Shown here piece by piece: positions 6,416-13,900 of a stretch of DNA of 21,951 nt. A program made the translations under genes and the position numbers. The notes beneath the pieces were generated by a model. The model did not search any database. It was given only the letters and a program-made list of their open reading frames with translations, and was not told the origin of the DNA. The stretch is from a virus. Position 1 is the stretch's first letter; every line of letters begins with the position of its first letter. Where the stretch lies: positions 1 through 21,951 of the IMG/VR virus record IMGVR_UViG_3300031167_000043. One strand, given 5' to 3'.

Positions 6416-7788
6416 TGTTCGGCCTAACAGGTATACGAGCTTTATTAGATAGTACTGTTAGGCGTTTTAGCCGTAAAGTACCTGAATCTATGGAGCCGGT
6501 ATTTATACCCCTAGACCTTAACTCACTTAATGTTACCCTGGGTAGCATCATTGATAACAGCAAGACCGCAACGTTGGGCGGAAGTCCTAGAGAACCCGAC
6601 AGAGTTTCTCTAAAAGAGTTCCGCACAAAGATTATTACATTCATTACCAAGACATACCCTAATAAGGTAATTCTTACTAGCGGAAACGATATATTCGTGA
6701 ATGGTAAAGGAGGCTTGTCTCTAGATATTATTCTAGGAAAGCACACCCCCGCAGTAGTGTATAATACAACAGCTAGTAATGATAATATACAGGGCATCCT
6801 ATTTAATAAGTTTAATGCTGCTCAAGCGCAGTTCTTTGACGGGTTTCTTAATAAAGAAGTATTAGATTTTCTTAATAAGAAGCTGGGTACTACGTTAACC
6901 TCATTTGATGCAGGCGTAGTACTGCAGAACCCTAATGCTCCTCTGACAAAGAAAATATCTACACTGTCTAGAATACTTAATAGCTTTTCTAAAAGTACTG
7001 TGAATATAGAAGGTGTAAATTCTAGGGGTGACAAAGCTAGGGTCTTTCAGACCCAAGCCGTGGTTGATTCCTTACTACGAGTCTACAGCAGAACAAATGT
7101 ACCTGGTGTACAAGTACACGCAACAGTTAGAGATAACCTGACCACTTTCTTGTCCAGTATACAAGCAGATATAGTAATAATACAAGACTCCGGCACCACA
7201 CAGAATATAGCTTCTAAAATAGCTAAGGGGCCCGAAGTTAAGAAGATAGCTGAAATGCTTACGAATACTGCATTAAAGGGCAAACGCTCATTTGCACAAA
7301 AGATAAGCGATAGAGTCGTTGCGGTCTTCTTAGGAAAAACTGCTCAGAATAGTACTGGCGCAGTTAAGATGGACCCCATAGACGCTAGGACTAAATCTGC
7401 TGTGCGTACCCGAAGTACTTCCGGCAAAAGTAGCAGCTTCATATTTCCTCAAGGCAGCACGTCTCCTGCGGCTTTAGTCTCCATACTTAATGCTAGTTTA
7501 GAGCAGACTGTAAAAGGGAACATGGGTAAAGGTAGCCCCCCTTCAGAGGTGCTAAACTACCAAAGTGGTACGCTAGCAGGCAGTTTTAAAGTAGAAACGG
7601 TATCGATAACGCGGCAAGGGGCTATAACAGCGTTTTACTCGTACGCTAGATCCCCTTATGGTACTTTTGCAGAGGGCGGAAAACGTCAAAACCCCCGATC
7701 AAGAGACCCTACTCGTTTAGCAGACAAGTCTATAAGACAGATAGCTGCCAGAAATGCTATAATCGAATTAAGAACCCAGGTAATATAA
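6415..7788 (+). CDS. Putative neck / head-tail joining protein (unknown family)
   Basis: A 457-residue protein that I do not recognise at family level. It lies where siphoviruses normally carry head-closure and neck (HK97 gp10-like) genes, between the connector and the tail terminator, and starts by TAATG coupling. The C-terminal ~100 residues have a pattern seen in neck proteins: YQSGTLAGSFKV, a GAITAFYSYARSPYGTF strand pair, then RDPTRLADKSIRQIAARNAI. The first 350 residues are mixed alpha/beta with no visible catalytic motif, signal peptide or membrane segment. It may replace two ordinary small neck genes with one product. The role is inferred from position and the C-terminal pattern. Confidence 0.6.
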   Translation: MFGLTGIRALLDSTVRRFSRKVPESMEPVFIPLDLNSLNVTLGSIIDNSKTATLGGSPREPDRVSLKEFRTKIITFITKTYPNKVILTSGNDIFVNGKGGLSLDIILGKHTPAVVYNTTASNDNIQGILFNKFNAAQAQFFDGFLNKEVLDFLNKKLGTTLTSFDAGVVLQNPNAPLTKKISTLSRILNSFSKSTVNIEGVNSRGDKARVFQTQAVVDSLLRVYSRTNVPGVQVHATVRDNLTTFLSSIQADIVIIQDSGTTQNIASKIAKGPEVKKIAEMLTNTALKGKRSFAQKISDRVVAVFLGKTAQNSTGAVKMDPIDARTKSAVRTRSTSGKSSSFIFPQGSTSPAALVSILNASLEQTVKGNMGKGSPPSEVLNYQSGTLAGSFKVETVSITRQGAITAFYSYARSPYGTFAEGGKRQNPRSRDPTRLADKSIRQIAARNAIIELRTQVI

Positions 7789-7789
7789 T

Positions 7790-8233
7790 ATGTCAAGAAG
7801 AACAAGTATAGTACAAGCACTAACAACACAGTTTAAGACTATTAATGGTACTGGGATATATAAAACTAATTTATTCAACAACGCATTCCCTATACTTAAG
7901 TTCTGGGATGAAATTGACGATGCTCCGGCGGTGTACACGTCCCCAGGGTCAGAAACCCGGCAATACGAATTAGCAGGCTTCAAATGGGGCTTCCTAAATA
8001 TTAGCACTAAGGTGTATACTAGAGGCGAGGATGCGCAAACCCAGCTAGAGGATTTATTAGAAGATATAGAAGAATGTATCGACCTAAACAGCACCCTAGT
8101 ATACGACAGTGTAACACTACATGAAACTACAGATATACTAATCATGTCGATAGTAACCGACGAAGGTTTACTAGCTCCCTGGGCTGTTGGGGAGATTAAT
8201 ATGCAGGTAAGGTATCAAATAATGTCAGATTAA
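7790..8233 (+). CDS. Tail terminator protein
   Basis: A 147-residue protein with the tail-terminator pattern. It has an N-terminal helix (IVQALTTQFKTI) and a FWDEIDDAPAVYTSPGSETRQYE strand region. A KWGFLNISTKVYT strand follows, then the acidic helix QLEDLLEDIEECI. The TDEGLLAPWAVGEINMQVRYQI end strand is highly typical. Terminators form a hexameric ring that stops tube growth and joins the tail to the head. It starts one base after the neck stop codon with AGG about ten bases upstream, and a 130-base non-coding gap follows before the major tail protein. Confidence 0.8.
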   Translation: MSRRTSIVQALTTQFKTINGTGIYKTNLFNNAFPILKFWDEIDDAPAVYTSPGSETRQYELAGFKWGFLNISTKVYTRGEDAQTQLEDLLEDIEECIDLNSTLVYDSVTLHETTDILIMSIVTDEGLLAPWAVGEINMQVRYQIMSD

Positions 8234-8363
8234 CCCGATCTTGAGTTCGGGACACAGCAGTACAACTCAAATACTAAACCATAAACACGTTTACACTCTC
8301 ATTTTGCCTCAGATAAATATCTAGAGAACGACGGAGAAAGACGTACTTTTAAAAGGGAACAAA
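8234..8363 (+). other. Intergenic leader before the major tail protein
   Basis: This 130-base gap has no gene. Two short, mutually exclusive pairings start it: CCCGA 8234-8238 with TCGGG 8247-8251, and TTGAGTT 8241-8247 with AACTCAA 8264-8270. A weak promoter-like pair, TTTACA and GATAAA with 16-base spacing, lies near 8289-8316 and could drive the major tail gene, but neither box is consensus. AAGGGA five bases before the ATG at 8364 is a good ribosome-binding site. Confidence 0.35.
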
Positions 8364-9803
8364 ATGTCATTTAATCTAATTAGAAATGCAAGAGTATTTT
8401 TCACAACAAACGTAGACGCGCAAGGCGTTGTATTAATGACTGGTGCAACAGCATCTAACACTAGAGAGATTCAAGTATTAGACGGCCTATCATACTCACA
8501 AAACACAGCTTCAGAAACAGTTGCTATTAATGAAGCCGGTGCTACTCCAGTACGTGGACAACGTCAGTTTAACACTGCGTTAGAAGCAGTAGACTTCTCG
8601 ATGACTACGTACATGAGACCAAACGGCGTACCTACTAATGTCACATCAGAAGAAAGCGTCCTATGGAACGCACTATTAGCCACAGACGCTATTGGCGGAG
8701 CTGCCCCAGCTTGGTCAGAAGCAGCAGCTAGCGCTACTTTAGTTGTTACCAATTCACAAACACACCAACTTCAGGCCTTCGGACTGATCATTGTTGTTGA
8801 CGGTACTTCCTACATCATTGACAACTGTGCTTTAGATTCAGCATCAGTTGACTTCGGTTTAGACGCTATTGCACAAATCGCTTGGTCTGGTAAAGGTACA
8901 ATCCTACGCCAGGTTGAATTAGTAGCAGATATAGCTAGCCCTGTAGTTATCACCGGGGGTGTATCAGAAGTAGCTACTGTAGCAGTTGATGCAACTTCAG
9001 GTAACTATACTCTCACGTATGACTCACAAACAACAGGCAGTATCCTGTTCAACGCTTCAGCTTCTGCAGTTAAGACAGCTTTAGAGTTACTCTCTACAGT
9101 AACAGCAAATAGTACTATTGTTAGTGTTACTGGCGGACCTGGCGATTCTGGTGCTACAACTCCATATATCGTAACATTTGACGCCGCTTTAGGTGACGTT
9201 AATCCAAACCTTACAGCAGCTTCTGTTGATTTAGCGGGTGGTGGCGGTACTGTTGTTGTTACCATAGTTGCAGGTACTAGCATCGGTAGTGCACTAGCTA
9301 AAGTTACTACAGCACCTTTCATCGCTAACAAGCTTAGTACTTTAGCAGTTACTAAAGATATTGGTGCTACTGGTAAGGCGTATACTATCGCTATTACTGG
9401 CGGAAACCTAACCTTCTCAAATAACATAACTTATTTGACACCCGCTAACCTTGGTGTGGTTAATAAGCCTGCTACCTACTTTACTGGTGCTAGATCAATC
9501 TCAGGCTCTGTAACAGCGTACTTGAGAACCGGTACTAATAACTCTGCTGGCTTGTTGTCTGATATGTTAGCTACATCGGATACTGCTGTAGATCCATCAT
9601 ACGCAATTCAAATCAATATTGGTGGAACCTCAAACACCACTAGAGTTGAGTTTGATCTTCCTGCAACTGTATTGACAATCCCTTCAGTATCTACTGAACA
9701 GGTTATTTCTACTACGATTAACTTCACAGCACAGGGCTTCACAGGCACTGGCTTTGATATTACTTCAGCTAACGAAGCTGAGGTTCGTTACTTCGCACCT
9801 TAA
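8364..9803 (+). CDS. Major tail (tube) protein with an inserted beta domain
   Basis: A 479-residue protein placed between tail terminator and chaperone genes, the usual site of the tail-tube gene. Residues 1-~195 and ~310-479 look like one split tube fold: LSYSQNTASETVAINEAG, FSMTTYMRPN, VLWNALL, then ISGSVTAYLRTG, VEFDLPATVLTIPSVSTEQVISTTINFTAQG. Residues ~199-304 look like a separate insertion rich in Thr, Val and Gly (NYTLTYDSQTTGSILFNASA, VTGGPG, PYIVTFDAALG). That resembles a short repeat-type domain common in phage structural proteins. The insert would project outward from the tube. Both flanks have clear ribosome or RNA structures: AAGGGA before the start and a hairpin cluster after the stop, as expected of a highly expressed gene. 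The length is well above a plain tube protein. Confidence 0.8.
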   Translation: MSFNLIRNARVFFTTNVDAQGVVLMTGATASNTREIQVLDGLSYSQNTASETVAINEAGATPVRGQRQFNTALEAVDFSMTTYMRPNGVPTNVTSEESVLWNALLATDAIGGAAPAWSEAAASATLVVTNSQTHQLQAFGLIIVVDGTSYIIDNCALDSASVDFGLDAIAQIAWSGKGTILRQVELVADIASPVVITGGVSEVATVAVDATSGNYTLTYDSQTTGSILFNASASAVKTALELLSTVTANSTIVSVTGGPGDSGATTPYIVTFDAALGDVNPNLTAASVDLAGGGGTVVVTIVAGTSIGSALAKVTTAPFIANKLSTLAVTKDIGATGKAYTIAITGGNLTFSNNITYLTPANLGVVNKPATYFTGARSISGSVTAYLRTGTNNSAGLLSDMLATSDTAVDPSYAIQINIGGTSNTTRVEFDLPATVLTIPSVSTEQVISTTINFTAQGFTGTGFDITSANEAEVRYFAP

Positions 9804-9826
9804 TCTTTCTAAACTCCCTTAGGGGA

Positions 9827-9910
9827 TACTTATACCCAACCGTTGCCCATAGCGGTTGGGGGTGTAAGTAGAAAGTTCTTCCTAAGAACTTTCTAGTTAC
9901 GCTACGTAAC
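9827..9910 (+). other. Cluster of three consecutive hairpins after the major tail gene
   Basis: Hairpin 1 pairs 9827-9842 with 9853-9870: about 16 bp with one G-U and a two-base bulge at 9861-9862. Hairpin 2 is a perfect 11-bp stem, 9870-9880 with 9884-9894, closed by CCT. Hairpin 3 is a perfect 6-bp stem, 9896-9901 with 9905-9910. None ends in a T tract, so they are not standard terminators. A structured 3' end that protects or processes tube-protein mRNA is the likeliest role. The rest of the 183-base gap (9911-9986) holds only a weak imperfect repeat near 9951-9966 and AAGGA before the next gene. Confidence 0.65.
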
Positions 9911-9986
9911 ATGGGAACACATCCACGGCCTTAAAAAGCCACTATAAAATAAGGGCTAACTAGCTCTGCAAATAAAGGAATTACAT

Positions 9987-10415
9987 ATGGGAATCAATCT
10001 TAAAACATTACTAGTACCTAGCAAGGCAACAACCTGCGATTACCCAGGTATGCCTGACTTCACAATTGATGTATCTTTTCTTAGTCGTGAATCGTTACAA
10101 AAGATGCGCAAAAAAGCTACAAAAACAACATTCAAGAACAGAGCACCTATCGAAGAATTAGATGATGATCTTTTCTTAGAACTGTACGTACAGGCTACCG
10201 TTAAAGGTTGGGCAGGTCTAAAGCTGAAGTACTTAGAGCAACTAGCCCCTGTAGAATTGGGTGTAGAAGACCCAGAATCAGAGATGGAATACACCGAAGA
10301 TAACGCCCTCGCGCTAATGAAGAGTTCGGTTAATTTTGATAACTACATCTCAGAGCAGAGCACTGATCTTGCGAATTTTACAGTGAGCAGGTCAGAGACT
10401 GCAGTGACAGAATAG
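9987..10415 (+). CDS. Tail assembly chaperone, upstream frame (gpG-like)
   Basis: A 142-residue acidic protein immediately before the tape measure region. It begins with a short beta-like part (TTCDYPGMPDFTIDVSFLSRESL) and continues with helices (AIEELDDDLFLELYVQATVKGWAGLKLKYLEQL-type middle). It ends FDNYISEQSTDLANFTVSRS, the usual pattern of lambda gpG-type chaperones. They coat the tape measure before tube assembly. AAGGA lies 8 bases upstream of the ATG. The 3' end overlaps the upstream extension of the next reading frame, which is open from 10367. A -1 shift in that overlap would give a G-T fusion of about 262 residues. Confidence 0.75.
   Translation: MGINLKTLLVPSKATTCDYPGMPDFTIDVSFLSRESLQKMRKKATKTTFKNRAPIEELDDDLFLELYVQATVKGWAGLKLKYLEQLAPVELGVEDPESEMEYTEDNALALMKSSVNFDNYISEQSTDLANFTVSRSETAVTE
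10373..10379 (+). other. Candidate -1 ribosomal frameshift site (non-canonical)
   Basis: Read in the upstream frame, G AAT TTT (10373-10379) is followed by ACA. A single-tRNA slip of the Phe codon on the TTTT run would place the ribosome on TAC at 10379, in the downstream frame. It is not a canonical X-XXY-YYZ heptamer, because the Asn codon cannot re-pair well. It is the only homopolymer run of four or more in the permissible zone 10367-10415. The zone is set by a TGA at 10364 in the downstream frame and the TAG at 10413 in the upstream frame. Confidence 0.4.
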
Positions 10416-10444
10416 CCTTATACCTGCAAAATAAAGATTTAAAT

Positions 10445-10774
10445 ATGAGTAAGGAAGCATACTACCAAATGTGCGTGGAGCTTGACATGGAACCCGTTGA
10501 AGAGGACGTTCCTATAGATATCTCCGACTTTCCAGAACTTGTACAAACATGCTTTATCGTATATTCAAGACTACCTGATATATGGGATTTCATGGGAGGG
10601 AATTACGCAGGCAAAGATTTAAACATAATCTTTGAACTGCTAAACCTATATGACCTGAAACTTGAAGAAGAGCAGCTATTAGCACTAGACTTCATTAGTA
10701 TCATGGACGTGACAAGAACGAATTTAATTTCTGAAAAAGCAAAAGTTACGAAAGCAGCCTCCGCCAAGAAATAG
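10445..10774 (+). CDS. Tail assembly chaperone, downstream frame (T domain of a G-T fusion)
   Basis: From the ATG at 10445 this reads 109 residues. However, the frame is open from 10367, and the upstream codons translate to RIALYLQNKDLN, which continues smoothly into MSKEAYYQMCVELDMEP. This looks like one protein domain cut by the ATG rather than a real N-terminus. Later motifs are DISDFPELVQTCFIVYSRLPDIWDFMGG and a helix FELLNLYDL, as in T-type chaperone domains. The sequence before the ATG is AT-rich with only a weak AAAG site. I infer that most product arises by -1 frameshifting from the upstream gene, with independent initiation possible. The stop codon is embedded in an intrinsic terminator. 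Confidence 0.7.
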   Translation: MSKEAYYQMCVELDMEPVEEDVPIDISDFPELVQTCFIVYSRLPDIWDFMGGNYAGKDLNIIFELLNLYDLKLEEEQLLALDFISIMDVTRTNLISEKAKVTKAASAKK

Positions 10775-10787
10775 CGGGGGCTTTTTT
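10757..10787 (+). terminator. Intrinsic terminator after the chaperone gene
   Basis: GCCTCCGC (10757-10764) pairs with GCGGGGGC (10774-10781) through one T-G wobble. Six Ts follow (10782-10787). The stop codon (10772-10774) overlaps the right arm. It separates the chaperone transcript from the tape measure, which has its own promoter 24 bases on. Confidence 0.85.
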
Positions 10788-10810
10788 CCGCCCGCAACAT
10801 AATTTTGGTG

Positions 10811-10839
10811 TTGACAAACCTATGCACCTATAGTATAAT
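10811..10839 (+). promoter_or_regulatory. Consensus sigma70 promoter for the tape measure gene
   Basis: TTGACA (10811-10816) and TATAAT (10834-10839) are perfect with 17-base spacing. The spacer has ATGCAC at 10822-10827 and TAG before the -10, at the same offsets as in the promoter at 2101-2129. A run of similar bases (GTTAAAAAT) follows the -10 in both. Transcription should start near 10846. Confidence 0.85.
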
Positions 10840-10857
10840 TGTTAAAAATAGGATAGG

Positions 10858-10879
10858 ACTACCAATAAAATTTGGTAGT
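10858..10879 (+). other. Hairpin in the tape measure 5' leader
   Basis: ACTACCAA (10858-10865) pairs perfectly with TTGGTAGT (10872-10879) around a six-base loop, about 12 bases after the predicted transcription start. It leaves the ribosome-binding site GGGGA near 10896-10900 free. A 5'-proximal stem of this kind often protects a transcript from decay; that role is inferred. Confidence 0.5.
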
Positions 10880-10904
10880 ACAACGGATTGCTACAGGGGA
10901 AATC

Positions 10905-13900
10905 ATGGCAGGAGAAAATGTTAGAACAACAGTAAGTATTAAGGTTGAAGCAGACGGCAGCCTAAAAATTGTTACAAAAGACGTACAGACCCTGAATAAA
11001 GAACTTGATAAGACCATTAGTACCGCAAGTAAAATGTCGTCAAGTGTAAAGCAAATAGCCAACGCAGCTCAGACAGGCACTAAAGCTAGCAGAGCAGCTC
11101 TGCAAGGTGCCGGTACGTCATTCAAAGCGCAACATGAGAACTTCGATAAAGCTAGAGGTATTTCACAATCCTCAGGCGCAGCGGCTCGCGACTTTGCCAA
11201 CCAGTCACGAGGACTAGGTGGGCTAGTGCGCCTGTACGCTACTTTTGCGGCTAACTTGTTTGCTCTTGGGGCAGCTTTCCGAGCACTTAGTGGTGCGATG
11301 GATACTAGTAACATGGTCAAAGGACTTGACCAGTTAGGTGCTTCAGTAGGTAGAAACTTAGGTGGATTAAGTAAAGAATTAGTAGAGATCTCTGGTGGAG
11401 CTATTTCACTAGCTCAGGCTATGAAAGCTGTCGCCCAGACTTCTACAGGTGGATTAAGTGGAGAGAACATTAAACGATTGGGTGGTGTAGCTAGAACAGC
11501 CGCTGCCGCTTTGGGTGTTGCAATGCCTGACGCCGTTAATAGACTATCTCGTGCTATAACAAAATTAGAACCAGAATTACTAGATGAATTGGGTATTATG
11601 ACCCGTTTAGAGCCAGCAGTCGATATCTACGCTAGACAGCTAGGTAAGGCTTCGTCTCAACTAACACAATTTGAAAGACGCCAAGCGTTTGCTAATGCAG
11701 TATTAGCAGAAGGCGAAGAGAAGTTCGGAGCTATTGAAGACATTCCAGTTAATACCTTTGATGTATTAGCTTCTTCTTTAAAAGATATACTACAAGATGG
11801 AACTGCAGTTATTAATAAGTTCCTAGTACCTGCAATAAACTTATTTGCTAGCAGCCCTACGGCTTTGATGGCAGGTATGGCTGCGCTTGTGTTTGTCATA
11901 GGTAAGCAGTTTATACCAGCATTCCAGGGCCTCAAAGGGCAGTTCGCCGCTACTGCAGAAGCAGCTAGAGAGACAGCTCAGATTAGAGGTGCAGCAGCAG
12001 CACAAGCATTAGTGACGCTAAAAGCTACAGGTGCTACGCGCATTGCAGTGCTACAGTCTCTAGCAGAAAAAGAAGTACAAGTACAGAAAGACCTAGTAGC
12101 CAAGAGTGAAGCTATTAACGTTAGAAGACGTAAAGCCAACCCCTCTGTACCGTTCCTAGCAGATACTGGTATACAAAAGCGTATTGCCACTATAGCCACC
12201 AAACCTGTGGAGGAGCTACAAAGAGAGGACATAGCACTTGTACAGAGACAAGCAGATGCTATGTCTAAGTTAGGGGGTGTCCGAGCAGAGCAAGGCGCTA
12301 TACTAGACAAGTTAGCTAAATCCTTGGGAAGGGAGTTGGACACTTCCAGAGACCAGACTATTGCTATAAAAAGGCAAACAGCGGCTGTTCAAGACAATAC
12401 AGTATTTAAAAAAGCACAGACTGCTGCTAGTAAGGCCGCTAGAGTATCTGCGGAACAAGAAATTATCAGTAACTTAGCATTAAATTCTAGCTTAATTGGC
12501 AGAACAGCTGCAATGCGAATAGCTGAAGCCGCTACTAAGAAGCTAGACGCTACCGCTGCATCGGCTGCAGCATCCGCAGCCCAGCTAACTGTCGCCCTGG
12601 CTGCTGGGAAAGCATCTGCAGTGTCCTTCGCAGGCTCCGTAGGCATAGCCGCAGCAAGTACAGGGCACTTTGCTAAGGCATCTATATTTCTCCGAACACA
12701 GCTAGCCTCCCTCAGTGCTGAAATAACTAAGGTAGGGGCTGCTATAAACAAATTATTTGCCGCTGCCGCTGCCGCTACAGTTTTAGTTATAGTATTTGAA
12801 GCCCTTAAGGGTATCTTCTCAGGTAACACAAAAGAAATAAAAACATTTAATTCTGCAATAGAAGATGCCGAATCTGCTATAGACAATATGGACAGAACTC
12901 TTAAGCTTATGACAGACAAAGGGCTAAAAGGCTCTATAGCTGGAATCATTGCTACAGGTAACGCCTTCGAAGGCTTAGCTACTAGTATAAAGGCAGTAAC
13001 TGAAGCATCAAGAGAAGCACAAGAAAACACTACGTTTATAGATACTTTGGAAGACGGGGTAAGATCTATATTTGGTGGTGGTGTAGAAAAGAACGCGAAC
13101 GAAGCCCTAACGAACCTAACCTTAGGTGCTATAAAGTCTTTAGACCAATCAGGCCTAAAAGAAGTTGGAGAAGCTAAGTTTAGAGAAATTTTAGGTATAA
13201 CTGGTTTAGATTCCCCCCTCAATAAAGCAACAGTTTCTGCAGCACTAGAAGCACTAGGTGAAGCGGGACAAAACGATATTGTAGATAATTTTGCTAGAGT
13301 AGGACAAGAGCTTTCAAATGTAGGCTCACGTATGGAGTCTTTCAAGACATCTACCGTAGCAGCTAATTTAGCCTTTGCTCAACTGATTCAGTCAACTGCA
13401 AGCAGTGACCCTATATTTAGATTAGGTGTTACCATGCAAGGCTTAGCGGCTAGCATGATCAAAGTCGTAGCGTCAGGATCTCTAGTAACCGAGCAGATAG
13501 ACGCTATTATTTTAGATATTACACAAAACTCTGATAACGCCATACTATTTGGCCCAAAGACAGTAGCTAACATACTAGAAGTGAAAGATGAAGTAATAGC
13601 TCTTAATGCTGCTAAGAAAGAAATACTGGATATAGATAAAGCACTAGCAAAAGCATCCTCTAACGAGAGGTTTAAAGACTCCGATGTCTTTAAAGAAAGA
13701 AAGAAACAAGGTATTGAAGTAGTACTATCAGACCAACTCATAACTTTTGTTGATCAAATGACTAAGGAGCGTAAAGCTGCTGCTGCTGTAGTTGCCACCC
13801 AAGCCGCAGTAACTGAAAAGTCCGCTAAAGTATTTAGTGACGCCCTTACAGAGTCTTTTACTCGTGGCTCTGCATTGATAGCGCAAGCTACCGGAGAAGC

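Noticed and set aside
8289-8316. Promoter before the major tail protein (TTTACA-16-GATAAA)
   Set aside because: Both boxes deviate from consensus and the spacing is short, unlike the three perfect promoters elsewhere. I mention it only as a weak possibility.
10872-10904. TTG at 10872 as tape measure start
   Set aside because: It lies within the right arm of the leader hairpin and lacks a ribosome-binding site, whereas the ATG at 10905 has GGGGA at good spacing and gives a typical N-terminus (MAGENVRTTVSIKVEADGS).
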